Source: Paenibacillus sp. FSL A5-0031
Lineage (GTDB): Bacteria > Bacillota > Bacilli > Paenibacillales > Paenibacillaceae
DNA length: 64,000 nucleotides
NCBI RefSeq assembly: GCF_001956295.1
Contig: NZ_MRTD01000011.1
Span: forward strand, 186,001 to 250,000
Reading direction: 5' to 3'
The position numbers were made by a program, and so were the translations under genes. Below, piece after piece: positions 15,395 through 23,312 of the stretch; the stretch's first letter is position 1; each line of letters begins with the position of its first letter. A model generated the notes under the pieces. The model saw only the letters and a program-made list of their open reading frames with translations, was not told the origin of the DNA and made no database searches.

Positions 15395-17040
15395 AGAAAT
15401 ACGAGTTTTGAGAAACAAAAAGACTCCTTGTTATGATGTATGAGGGTCCCAGATGCTCGCCAGCGACCGGATCCAAATACAAACCAAGGAGACTACAAAA
15501 TGAATTCTATTCAAAATGAACGCATTAATCAAATTACTTCTTCTACCTTAATTGTCGGTGTAGACATTGCTAAATTCAAACATGTGGCCAGGGCACAAGA
15601 CTACCGCGGAGTCGAGTTCGGGAAGCCCATTACGTTTGAGAATAATCGAGAAGGCTTCGAAATGTTCGTAAGCTGGTTCGAAAAGATTGCAACAGAGCAG
15701 GAATTCCAGAATGTCGTTGTTGGCATGGAACCGACTGGTCACTACTGGCTGAACCTGGCCCATTTTCTAAGAGAACAGCACGTTACGTGTGCTGTGGTTA
15801 ATCCACTCCACGTGAAGTAAAGCAAAGAATTGGATGACAATTCACCAACCAAGAATGACATAAAAGATGCCAAAGTCATCGCACAGCTCGTCAAAGACGG
15901 GAGATACGCCGTACCCAACCTTCCCCAGGGCATCTATGTTTAACTAAGGGAAGCGATGAAAATTCGCGATCATATGTCGACTGACCTGCGTGTGGTGCAA
16001 GGCCGCGTCCATAACTGATTGGATCGGTACTTTCCAGAGTTCCTCACGGTATTTAAGGACAGGGAATGCAAGTCAGCACGCCAAATGCTCAGTCTTTGTT
16101 TGTTGCCGCATGAGCTGGTTTCTGAGTCTGAGGAAACCTTGCTAAGTCACCTCAGAAAGGTTGCCAAGCGAGGTCTCGGCATGGAGCGTATGAGAAGTCT
16201 GAAAGCAGCGGCAAGCCGTTCTGTTGGTTTACGAGAAGGGACCGCACTAGCAAAACTTGAGCTTCAACTGTTGTTAACGCAGTACGAGTTGCTTGAGAGT
16301 AAGTTTGAAGAGCTTGAGGCAAGGCTGGATAAGCTCTTGGAGCAAATCCCCCATGAGAAGCAATTACTGGACATAAAAGGCATTGGCCGGGAAATTATAG
16401 CCGGTTTCCTCGCTGAAATTGGTGACATTACGTATTACCGGCATCCGAAACAAATCATTAAGCTCGCCGGCTTGAACCTAAAAGAAAACACGTCCGGTAA
16501 ACACAAAGGACAAACGAAGATCACGAAGCGAGGTCGTAAGCGACTACGAGCGCTGCTATTTCGTGTCATGATGCCACTGGTGGCTAAGAACTGTGCGTTT
16601 AAGGCATTGCATCAATACTATACCAAACGACTAGATAATCCCTTGAAAAAGATGCATTCGATCATTGCGCTATGCAACAAGCTGATTCGAATTCTATTTG
16701 GGGTCTTGAAGAAGGGGCATCAGTTCAGTGAAAAAAAAGATGTTGCAGGATATCCCAAGGTACACGGCAGTGTCGTTAGCAGCTTAGTTTCAAAGTTTTC
16801 ATAGACGTCGAACATCAATAAAAGGTACAAACAATTGAAGCACGGATGAGTCGGAACAGAACTATCATACGGAGAAAGATCCTGCCCTCGCAGCAATATC
16901 CGACCTCCACCTCATGGACAGGTTGAATGAAGGAATGTGGGAGCGAAGACTCTGTGAGACATGGGAGGGTTGACCGCCATGAGCCTAAGTGGAGATCCAA
17001 AGGTGCGACCATATATCTCCAGAATGTCCACTTTTTAAAA
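15395..17040 (+). mobile_element. Decayed IS110-family insertion sequence (ends approximate)
   Basis: The element contains the interrupted transposase 15500-16804 plus non-coding flanks. IS110-family elements have no or poor terminal inverted repeats, so exact ends cannot be read from a single copy; I place them roughly at 15395 and 17040. The right non-coding flank (16805 to about 17040) is GC-richer than what follows and holds partially repeated purine-rich blocks (AATGTGGGAG, ACATGGGAGGG), as expected for an element-derived structured RNA region. Confidence 0.6.
15500..16804 (+). pseudogene. IS110-family transposase, interrupted by three in-frame stops
   Basis: A reading frame of about 434 codons that is open except for TAA at 15818, TAA at 15941 and TGA at 16016. 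All parts are in one frame, so no frameshift is needed. The N-terminal DEDD RuvC-like half is clear: IVGVDIAKFKH (first Asp), VGMEPTGHYW (Glu), and NDIKDAKVIAQLVKDGRYAVP (two Asp). The C-terminal Tnp_20 half has LLDIKGIGREIIAGFLAEIG and ENTSGKHKGQTKITKRG, carrying the conserved serine. The three stops replace residues expected to be Lys, Glu and Trp, each one base change away. The start ATG 15500 follows AAGGAG. The protein cannot be made intact without suppression. Confidence 0.9.
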
Positions 17041-17287
17041 CGAGTGGTCTGGATGGATATATTTTTGCACTTTCTTCGCCCTATATTTTACATCCTCTAC
17101 AACCTGATTCCATTCAGTGGTTGTCTGGGGTACGAAAGAAAAACGTTCAAAACCTACGAAAACAAGCGAATTTAAGAGAAAAACTATTCTCCATAGAGGG
17201 AGGATAGTTTGAAGCTCGCGTAGAATAATCCATTATAGCAAAACCATATTTTGGTTAATTTAATAGTGCGAAATGGGGTTGATACAA
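16805..17287 (+). other. Non-coding region: IS110 right flank and upstream of Nudix gene
   Basis: A 480-bp stretch without a convincing gene. The first ~235 bp probably belong to the IS110 element. The rest is AT-rich and leads to the Nudix gene; a small inverted repeat AACTATTCTCC/GGAGGATAGTTT occurs near 17183-17211 (about 9-bp arms, possibly a terminator or leader hairpin). Short reading frames here lack ribosome binding sites and family resemblance. Confidence 0.5.
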
Positions 17288-17770
17288 ATGTTTTTAGTAA
17301 ATTCTCGTGCCATAATTGAAAGAATAGTAAACGGAACATTAGAAATAGTAGTACAAACAAGGGATAAAGCGGGTGAAGCGAAAAAAATTGAACTTCCTGG
17401 TGGCAGAATTGAGCAATATGAATCTTTAACACAAGCTCTAATAAGGGAAGTTAAGGAAGAGACTGGACTGGATGTAGTTGAAATTGAAGGCGAGGATACA
17501 CGGGTCGATACAACAGGAATCGACCCAGAATTCCACGTGGAATGTATAAGACCGTTTGGAGCTTATCAAACATTAAAGGGTCCTTTCGATTCAGTTGGAG
17601 TTTATTTCCGGTGCAAAGTGCAAGGGGAGTTATTATCTTCCGGTGATGATACTAAGTACCCACGATGGATTTCAGTAAACGAATTAAGACGTTTGATGGA
17701 TGATGAACCTTTGCAATTTTCTAATGTAGACAGAGCAGGGATAATGTTTTACTTAAAATCACTTAAGTAG
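17288..17770 (+). CDS. Nudix hydrolase
   Basis: A 160-residue Nudix protein. The Nudix box is intact: GGRIEQYESLTQALIREV followed by KEETGLDV, which fits GX5EX7REUXEEXGU. It should cleave a nucleoside-diphosphate-linked substrate with Mg2+; the sequence does not tell which. The C-terminal PRWISVNELRRLMDDEPLQFS is common in ADP-ribose or mutator-type members. Start: the ATG at 17288 has GGGG 9 bp upstream; an in-frame ATG at 17273 is possible but lacks a site. It lies alone between the IS110 remnant and the DinB gene. Confidence 0.85.
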   Translation: MFLVNSRAIIERIVNGTLEIVVQTRDKAGEAKKIELPGGRIEQYESLTQALIREVKEETGLDVVEIEGEDTRVDTTGIDPEFHVECIRPFGAYQTLKGPFDSVGVYFRCKVQGELLSSGDDTKYPRWISVNELRRLMDDEPLQFSNVDRAGIMFYLKSLK

Positions 17771-17790
17771 AAGGTTTGATTGCAAAGCTC

Positions 17791-17819
17791 GTTACGCTAA
17801 CGGGCAGGCTAGCGTAAAC
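17791..17819 (+). repeat. Hairpin repeat, copy 4 (well paired)
   Basis: GTTACGCTA-ACGGGCAGGC-TAGCGTAAAC: arms of 9 bp around the conserved loop. It follows the Nudix gene by 20 bp. Arm sequence differs from copies 2 and 5 yet still pairs, suggesting compensatory change. Confidence 0.65.
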
Positions 17820-17929
17820 AAATTGATCAAAAGTATTAACCATACGTAGTTAATTATATTTTGGGATTAGCGCAATGATTTTCGGCAGCTTTGTTTGGTT
17901 AACGGGGGTAGTTTAAGTAAATGTAAATA

Positions 17930-17958
17930 TTTACTTGCGAACTAGTGTTCGGTATAAT
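17930..17958 (+). promoter_or_regulatory. Promoter of the DinB gene with LexA (SOS) box
   Basis: CGAAC-TAGT-GTTCG at 17938-17951 fits the Bacillus LexA/DinR box (CGAAC-N4-GTTCG) with perfect 5-bp arms. It lies between a weak -35 (TTTACT, 17930-17935) and a perfect -10 (TATAAT, 17953-17958), 17 bp apart, so LexA would block RNA polymerase. The DinB gene starts 36 bp downstream. Confidence 0.8.
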
Positions 17959-17993
17959 AAACTTGATTCCATTACAAAAAGGAGATGTTGGAT

Positions 17994-18497
17994 ATGTATA
18001 AACACATTAAAGATTTTACCGCAACTTGGCAAAATGAAACGGAAGCAACAATGCGGACACTGGAGATGCTGACCGATGAGTCTCTTGGCCAACAGATATC
18101 AAGCGATCATAGAACGCTTGGACGTGTTGCATGGCACCTTGTACAGACGTTGCACGAAATGCCATCTCGGACGGGACTGTCTTTCGAAGGACCGGGCGAA
18201 GATATGCCGGTGCCAGCTTCGGCAGCAGACATCGCGTCAGTCTATAAGAGGACCTCACAAGCGCTCCTTGATGCTATACAGTCCAGTTGGAAAGATGAGA
18301 ATCTGCTGATCATGAGCGATATGTATGGTGATCAATGGCCAAACGGCTTAATGCTGGATATTCTCGTAAAGCATGAGATTCATCATCGTGGTCAGATGAC
18401 AGTCCTGATGCGTCAGGCAGGCCTTCGTGTGCCGGATCTTTACGGCCCGACAAAAGAGCAGTGGGCCGAGTATGGAGTGCTATCTCCAGTAATTTAG
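17994..18497 (+). CDS. DinB family protein, probably SOS-regulated
   Basis: A 167-residue four-helix-bundle protein of the DinB/YfiT superfamily (the Bacillus DNA-damage-inducible DinB, not DNA polymerase IV). The metal-binding histidines are visible in GRVAWHLVQTLHEM (about residues 43-56) and KHEIHHRGQMTVLMRQAG (about 124-141), the latter being the family signature. Members use Zn or Ni and many act as thiol (bacillithiol/mycothiol)-dependent transferases; the substrate here is unknown. Start ATG 17994 has AAAAAGGAG 9 bp upstream; the ATG at 17985 overlaps that site. A LexA box in the promoter supports induction by DNA damage. Confidence 0.9.
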   Translation: MYKHIKDFTATWQNETEATMRTLEMLTDESLGQQISSDHRTLGRVAWHLVQTLHEMPSRTGLSFEGPGEDMPVPASAADIASVYKRTSQALLDAIQSSWKDENLLIMSDMYGDQWPNGLMLDILVKHEIHHRGQMTVLMRQAGLRVPDLYGPTKEQWAEYGVLSPVI

Positions 18498-18622
18498 AGT
18501 AAGATTATATCCGCTTTGGCCGTTTGGCTATAGTGGGATTTATAAGTATTTTATAATAGGATTGAAAGTGGTGACTTGAATCATAGACAAGAGGATACCA
18601 TCGGACTGAAACTGTTGATTCT

Positions 18623-18652
18623 ATTGAACTAACGGGTAAAATTAGTTTAATT
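18623..18652 (+). repeat. Hairpin repeat, copy 5 (well paired)
   Basis: ATTGAACTAA-CGGGTAAAA-TTAGTTTAATT: 10-bp arms with one G-T pair, loop beginning CGGG. Same family as copies at 14671, 15293, 15365 and 17791. Confidence 0.65.
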
Positions 18653-18654
18653 TC

Positions 18655-18705
18655 AAAAGCGGCAGTCTAAGACTTTATTATCAAGTCTTGGTCTGTCGCT
18701 GCTTT
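18655..18705. terminator. Long imperfect hairpin, possible bidirectional terminator
   Basis: AAAAGCGGCAG...AAGACTT - TATTATC - AAGTCTT...CTGTCGCTGCTTT with a small internal loop. It sits between convergent genes. Confidence 0.5.
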
Positions 18706-18819
18706 ATATTTATGGTGTAGTCTAAATCAAATTTTTCAAAAGCTGACGATTCTTCAATTCAAAAACTTTGCTAGACCAACAACTCCAGTCCAATACTTTA
18801 TTCTCACCGAAAAATTTTT

Positions 18820-19176
18820 CTAGCATTTGCAAACCATCAGCAAATTTCCGTCGGGGTCTTTAAAGCTGAAAAAGTGACCATGTTCAATTTCGCTTACAAG
18901 CTCTACATTCTTATCACGCATGAATTGAAAAGCAGCATGGATGTCATCCGTATTAAAATGAAAAATAGGTGTTCTTGCATAAGTATCTTCTGTATAAATT
19001 TTACTGTCTAAAACAAGGTTTTGGCCGTTGTTATCTAAAGGAATACAGCATAAATGACCTGCAATGATATCATAGGTAGGCTCCAATTCAAGAATGGAGC
19101 AATACCATTCACGAGCTTTTTCAATATCGCTAACCGTAACAAAGATTGCTCCTACTCTATTCATAATAATACCCAT
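18820..19176 (-). CDS. VOC family protein
   Basis: A 118-residue glyoxalase/bleomycin-resistance fold protein: GAIFVTVSDIEKAREWYCSI at the N-terminus, HFNTDDIHAAFQFMRDKNVELV in the middle, FFSFKDPDGNLLMVCKC at the end. KDPDGN is the family signature. It differs clearly in sequence from the other two VOC proteins of the window (3137 and 63606). Substrate not inferable. GGAGAG lies 11 bp before the ATG; a second in-frame ATG four codons later is possible. Confidence 0.85.
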   Translation of the reverse strand: MGIIMNRVGAIFVTVSDIEKAREWYCSILELEPTYDIIAGHLCCIPLDNNGQNLVLDSKIYTEDTYARTPIFHFNTDDIHAAFQFMRDKNVELVSEIEHGHFFSFKDPDGNLLMVCKC

Positions 19177-19258
19177 TATGAAACACTCTCCTTTAATTTT
19201 ACATTTATTCTATCATGCTTTGAGGGCTAGATCACATCATTTCTTCCATTATTATCAA

Positions 19259-19294
19259 AAAGAGGTTATTCCAATTGCTCGGAATAACCTCTTT
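19259..19294 (-). terminator. Rho-independent terminator after the DUF3817 gene
   Basis: A perfect 14-bp stem (AAAGAGGTTATTCC and complement) around an 8-base loop; on the minus strand it ends in TCTTTTTG. It lies just past the DUF3817 stop. Confidence 0.85.
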
Positions 19295-19297
19295 AAC

Positions 19298-19588
19298 TTA
19301 TTGATCGCGAAGCAGCTTCTTATCAAGAATAAATGTGCCAAACGGAAGGAAAGCTGCGATAAACGCTGCTGCTGCCTTGAGAATCGACCAGCGGTGTTTA
19401 ATCCATACATGGAAGACAGCAAGGATATAAAGAACGAATAAGAGGCCATGAAGTCCGCCTACAATAGTCACGGGTTCTGGAATATCAGCCCAGTATTTGA
19501 GGGGCATTGCTATCAAAAGAAGTAATAGAAAAGATAACCCTTCGATGAAACCAACGACCCGCAGACGACCCATTGCGGTTTTAAGCAT
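19298..19588 (-). CDS. DUF3817 domain-containing membrane protein
   Basis: A 96-residue membrane protein matching DUF3817 (B. subtilis YdzA-like): RLRVVGFIEGLSFLLLLLIAMPLKY, then GGLHGLLFVLYILAVFHV with the conserved GxxHG, and FLPFGTFILDKKL at the end. Three transmembrane helices are visible. Function unknown. It lies 14 bp after the TetR-type regulator gene on the same strand, so the two are probably co-transcribed. Confidence 0.85.
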   Translation of the reverse strand: MLKTAMGRLRVVGFIEGLSFLLLLLIAMPLKYWADIPEPVTIVGGLHGLLFVLYILAVFHVWIKHRWSILKAAAAFIAAFLPFGTFILDKKLLRDQ

Positions 19589-19602
19589 TAAAAAACCTCC
19601 AA

Positions 19603-20229
19603 TTAATAAGATTGCGAGCGAGGTTCAAGTCCTGCCCACAATAGTTCTACGATTTCGAACGCGGCTTGTTCCACTGTTTTTTCATTATTAATGATTTCTT
19701 TACGGTTTCGTACCGTCAACATAGCTGTAAAGACATGAGCAAGCAGCATCGAATCACCCCGTTTGATTTCGCCCTCGTCCATTGCCTTCTGAAATACACT
19801 CCCAATTAATTCGTGTATCGCTTGCTCGCTCGTACGAATGCTCGTAATTTGCTCCTCAGTCAAACCGCTGGAAGCTTCCCGCATCATCGTTTCAAACTCA
19901 ACATGAGCATTGTTCATATGGCGTTCAGCAACAACAAGCATTCTTTCCTTCAGCGACCCGGTGCTGCTAACAATTTTTGAAGTTTGATCATAAGCCATCT
20001 TTAGAACAAATTGAAGACATTCCGTGAACAAAACGCTTTTATTATTAAAATAATAATAAACGCTTGCTTTAGTAACCCCGCATGCTTGGGCTACACTTTC
20101 TAATGAAACTTTTTCGAAACCTTGCTCCATAAATAAAAAGGCTGCTGTGCGCAAAATTTGCTGCATCGTCTGAATTGAACCTGTGCCTTTGGGCCGGCCT
20201 GGTTTGCGTTTTATTTGGTCCTCGCTCAT
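19603..20229 (-). CDS. TetR/AcrR family transcriptional regulator
   Basis: A 208-residue regulator. Residues about 18-65 form the TetR helix-turn-helix (ILRTAAFLFMEQGFEKVSL; ACGVTKASVYYYFNNKSVLF). The C-terminal helical part is the ligand and dimer domain. It is divergent from the MMPL transporter gene with 130 bp between them, the usual layout of a local repressor of an efflux pump. Start ATG 20229 is chosen because GGAGG lies 8 bp upstream; two earlier in-frame ATGs overlap or precede that site. Confidence 0.88.
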   Translation of the reverse strand: MSEDQIKRKPGRPKGTGSIQTMQQILRTAAFLFMEQGFEKVSLESVAQACGVTKASVYYYFNNKSVLFTECLQFVLKMAYDQTSKIVSSTGSLKERMLVVAERHMNNAHVEFETMMREASSGLTEEQITSIRTSEQAIHELIGSVFQKAMDEGEIKRGDSMLLAHVFTAMLTVRNRKEIINNEKTVEQAAFEIVELLWAGLEPRSQSY

Positions 20230-20268
20230 CGACATGCCCTCCATTCATCAAATTGTAATAAATATGAA

Positions 20269-20298
20269 TTGATTAATTAACCTTTCGGTATATATAAT
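20269..20298 (+). promoter_or_regulatory. Candidate promoter of the MMPL transporter gene
   Basis: TTGATT (20269-20274), 18 bp, TATAAT (20293-20298), about 65 bp upstream of the transporter start, in the TetR/MMPL divergent region. TTAATTA and TAATTAA occur on its two sides and could be part of a regulator site. Confidence 0.5.
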
Positions 20299-20362
20299 TA
20301 AATTATCGCATGAGTTAATTTTAAACGATATTAGTCGTAATGTGAAATGGAGGATTTGTCAA

Positions 20363-22585
20363 ATGATCGAAAGATTAGCAGGAATGGTCGCTGGACGACG
20401 TACAAGGTGGATAACATTAGTTGCGTGGATTGTATTAGCCGGGCTGCTAACTGTATTTCTGCCAGCTGTGGGCGACAAAGAAGTAAGCAATGCTCCAAAC
20501 CTAGAGGCTGACAGCCCGTCCGTTGTCGCTGATCAATTAATAAAGGATAAGTTTCCAAGCTCCTCTGGCATTCCAGCATTGGTGGTCTGGCATCGAGAAG
20601 GCGGCTTAACAGAAGCGGATTATGCGCTTATTCAAAAAACGACGCAGAAGATTGTTGAAAATCCGTTGAAAGAGCAAGGCGAGGTTATACCTCTTCATCA
20701 AATGTCTTTACCTGCTTTGCAAAAATTTGCTTCAGAAGACGGAACGACACTCGTTCAGCCGATTCAGTTCGGTGAAGCAACAGAAACTGAAGTTTTGAAG
20801 GAAAATATTGAGTCCATTAAAGCTATCATCGGAGAAGCATCAGGTAAAGAACCTTTTTCCGTACCTATCCATGATGCTGCTGAATTAAGCGTACGTGTCA
20901 GCGGTCCTGTTGGGATTTCGGTTGATGCAACCGATTTGTTCAAAGGAGCGGATGTATCACTGATGATCGCAACAGTACTTATCGTACTAGTCTTGCTGCT
21001 CCTCATTTACCGCTCACCGATTCTTGCTATCATTCCACTCATTGGGGTTGGATTTGCTTATGCTGTTACAGGACCATTGCTTGGCTTTATGGCAGGTGAA
21101 GGCTGGATAACGGTGGATGGTCAAGCTATATCCATTATGACTGTGCTCTTATTCGGAGCAGGTACTGATTATTGTTTATTTTTCATCTCGCATTTCCGTC
21201 AAGAGCTTACTCGTGAAAGCGACAAAATGAAAGCACTAAAACGATCGTTCAAAGACGCATCGGGTGCTATTGCAATGAGCGGCTTTACGGTAGTTCTTTC
21301 TTTGCTTGCTTTGCTTGCGGCTAAGTACGGTGCTTATGATCGGTTCGCAGTTCCATTCAGCTTATCGATCCTTATTATGGGAATCGCAAGTTTGACGCTG
21401 GTTCCGGCATTGCTTTCGATTATTGGAAGAGCCTCATTTTACCCGTTTATCCCGCGTACAGATGCGATGGGGCATGCACATGCGGACAAAAAAGGAAAAG
21501 TGTACCGCAAGCCGAATTCGGAGAAAAAGCTAGGCTCCAAAATTGGAAATCTCGTGATAACGAAGCCTTGGATGGTCGTTATCACCTCTGTTTTGATATT
21601 AGGAATTTTCGCAAGTTTCTCCAGTCAAATTAAATTTACTTATGATTTATTGTCTTCTTTTCCAAAAGATATGCCTTCAAGAGAAGGTTTTGAAGTGATT
21701 TCGAAGTCATTTACGCCAGGAGATTTAGCACCGATTACAGTGGTTGCTGCGACGGATGGTGCAGTACCTGAGTTAGCAGAAAAGCTTGCAGCTGTACCGC
21801 TTGTAGATCATGTTCAGGAGCCGCAGCCGAGCGTTAATGACCCTAATTTACTTTCGTATACGGTCATCTTGAATACGAATCCATATTCCCAGGAAGCAAT
21901 GGAGACGATTCCGTTACTCCGAGCTGCAACAGAAGCTGCGCTTACGAATGGAAACGTTGCTGAGGCTGATCAAAAAGTATGGATCGCTGGCCAGACAGCT
22001 ACGCAATATGATTCCAAGGTGCTGACGGATCATGATAATAATGTCATTATTCCTTTAGTTATCGGACTTATCATGATTCTGCTGTTTGCTTATTTAAGAT
22101 CCATTACTGCAACATTATACTTAATCGGCACTGTATTGCTGTCGTATGCAGCTGCACTTGGCTTAGGCTGGGTGATCCTGCATTACATCATGGGCGTTGA
22201 TGCCATTCAAGGTGCAATTCCGCTTTATGCTTTCGTTTTCCTCATTGCGCTTGGTGAAGATTACAATATATTTATGATCTCAAGCATTTGGAAAAAGAGC
22301 AAAACGCTGCCGCTGAAGCAAGCCATCAAAGAAGGCGTTAGTGAAACGGGTGGCGTTATCACTTCAGCAGGACTTATACTTGCCGCTACGTTTGCTGTGC
22401 TTGCTACGCTTCCTATCCAAGTGCTTGTCCAGTTTGGCCTCATTACAGCGATTGGGGTATTAATGGATACCTTTATCGTTCGTCCATTCCTCGTACCGGC
22501 TATTACGACTTTACTGGGCAAGAGAGCGTTCTGGCCAGCAAAAGTATCACTTGTAGAGGAAACAAAACAAAAGGTAAAAGGATAA
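20363..22585 (+). CDS. MMPL/RND family transporter
   Basis: A 740-residue transporter with two repeats of one helix, a large extracellular loop and five helices (12 in all). Signature segments are SIMTVLLFGAGTDYCLFFISHFRQEL near 255-280, with GTDYxLF the proton-relay motif of MMPL proteins, and its second-half counterpart YAFVFLIALGEDYNIFMISS near 630. B. subtilis YdfJ and YdgH are of this type and mycobacterial MmpL3 is a distant relative. Likely exports lipids, surfactants or drugs; substrate unknown. ATG 20363 follows GGAGG by 9 bp. Divergent from a TetR regulator; a strong terminator follows. Confidence 0.92.
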   Translation: MIERLAGMVAGRRTRWITLVAWIVLAGLLTVFLPAVGDKEVSNAPNLEADSPSVVADQLIKDKFPSSSGIPALVVWHREGGLTEADYALIQKTTQKIVENPLKEQGEVIPLHQMSLPALQKFASEDGTTLVQPIQFGEATETEVLKENIESIKAIIGEASGKEPFSVPIHDAAELSVRVSGPVGISVDATDLFKGADVSLMIATVLIVLVLLLLIYRSPILAIIPLIGVGFAYAVTGPLLGFMAGEGWITVDGQAISIMTVLLFGAGTDYCLFFISHFRQELTRESDKMKALKRSFKDASGAIAMSGFTVVLSLLALLAAKYGAYDRFAVPFSLSILIMGIASLTLVPALLSIIGRASFYPFIPRTDAMGHAHADKKGKVYRKPNSEKKLGSKIGNLVITKPWMVVITSVLILGIFASFSSQIKFTYDLLSSFPKDMPSREGFEVISKSFTPGDLAPITVVAATDGAVPELAEKLAAVPLVDHVQEPQPSVNDPNLLSYTVILNTNPYSQEAMETIPLLRAATEAALTNGNVAEADQKVWIAGQTATQYDSKVLTDHDNNVIIPLVIGLIMILLFAYLRSITATLYLIGTVLLSYAAALGLGWVILHYIMGVDAIQGAIPLYAFVFLIALGEDYNIFMISSIWKKSKTLPLKQAIKEGVSETGGVITSAGLILAATFAVLATLPIQVLVQFGLITAIGVLMDTFIVRPFLVPAITTLLGKRAFWPAKVSLVEETKQKVKG

Positions 22586-22591
22586 CAATCA

Positions 22592-22638
22592 AAAAAAGCT
22601 GTTTCGACCGTAGCTTCTACTACGGAGAAACAGCTTTT
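22592..22638 (+). terminator. Rho-independent terminator after the MMPL gene
   Basis: AAAAAAGCTGTTTC and CCGTAG pair with CTACGG and GAAACAGCTTTTTT around CTTCTA; T-run present. Confidence 0.9.
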
Positions 22639-22730
22639 TTATTGCTATAAATGAAACATTTTCCCATAAGAAACCGTCTTAACCTAAAGGCATAAATGCC
22701 TGCTATAGAGAAAAGGTTGGGGGAGTAGAT

Positions 22731-23312
22731 ATGATCAATAAAAAACTTATACTTACAGTTGGAATAATTTCTATATTCTTTATCAGCAGCTTATTGATTA
22801 TCCCATCGAATGTCCAAGCCTGTTCTTGCGTAAAGCCAGGTACGGTGGAGGAAAGCAAAATCAAAAGTGACGCAGTGTTTGAAGGAACGGCAACTTCCGT
22901 TAAAACATCCTCACAATCCTTGTTTCGCTCCTCTGAGAGAGCGGTCAAAGCCAGCTTCCAAGTCAATGAAGTGTGGAAAGGACATGTTGCTCCAACGCTT
23001 GAAGTGAAAACGCCTGAAAGCAAAGACAGCTGCGGCTATACGTTTAAAGTAGGAGAACGTTATTTGGTTTACGCAAAAACAACTGGCAAATCGCTACAAG
23101 CACTCTGCAGCGCGACACTATTGCATAGTGAAGCAAATCAACATATCAAGCTGCTGGGCATCGGTTCATTGCCGCCGCAGCCTGATATCCCCGTTAAGAA
23201 AACGGAAAGCTCATTTGCACAAGGCTGGTACATAGGACTTGGCGGTGTTGCTGTAGTATCACTCATCTCCGTATTTTATCGTCAACGAAAGCGATCTAAA
23301 TCAAGAACATAG
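22731..23312 (+). CDS. TIMP/NTR-like secreted protein with C-terminal membrane anchor
   Basis: A 193-residue protein. Residues 1-30 are a signal peptide ending NVQA; cleavage there leaves Cys31-Ser-Cys33 at the N-terminus, the CxC layout of tissue inhibitors of metalloproteases. Residues 31-140 have the OB-fold netrin-like pattern with further cysteines in KDSCGYTF and LQALCSAT, suggesting two disulfides. VFEGTATSV and SFQVNEVWKG are typical of bacterial proteins in this class. Residues about 164-183 form a transmembrane helix followed by RQRKRSKSRT, so the protein is anchored. Bacterial members are of unknown function. Its 3' end overlaps the convergent transporter gene by 17 bp. Confidence 0.8.
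   Translation: MINKKLILTVGIISIFFISSLLIIPSNVQACSCVKPGTVEESKIKSDAVFEGTATSVKTSSQSLFRSSERAVKASFQVNEVWKGHVAPTLEVKTPESKDSCGYTFKVGERYLVYAKTTGKSLQALCSATLLHSEANQHIKLLGIGSLPPQPDIPVKKTESSFAQGWYIGLGGVAVVSLISVFYRQRKRSKSRT

Larger units (their letters stand above)
18498..18819. other. Intergenic region after the DinB gene
   Basis: A 322-bp gap between convergent genes. It contains hairpin repeat copy 5 (18623-18652) and a long imperfect hairpin (18655-18705) that could end transcription from either side. No gene is visible. Confidence 0.6.

Noticed and set aside
15440..16804. Reading the IS110 transposase as two separate genes (15440-15820 and 16019-16804)
   Set aside because: Both parts are in the same frame with homology continuing through the intervening 200 bp, interrupted only by three stops; it is one decayed gene.
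16927..17175. Frame of 82 codons in the non-coding right part of IS110
   Set aside because: No ribosome binding site and composition fits a non-coding end of an IS element; two overlapping alternative frames exist here.
17896..17918. Sixth CTAACGGG hairpin copy (TTAACGGGGGTAGTTTAA)
   Set aside because: The core differs and arms pair over only about 4-5 bp; too weak to count.
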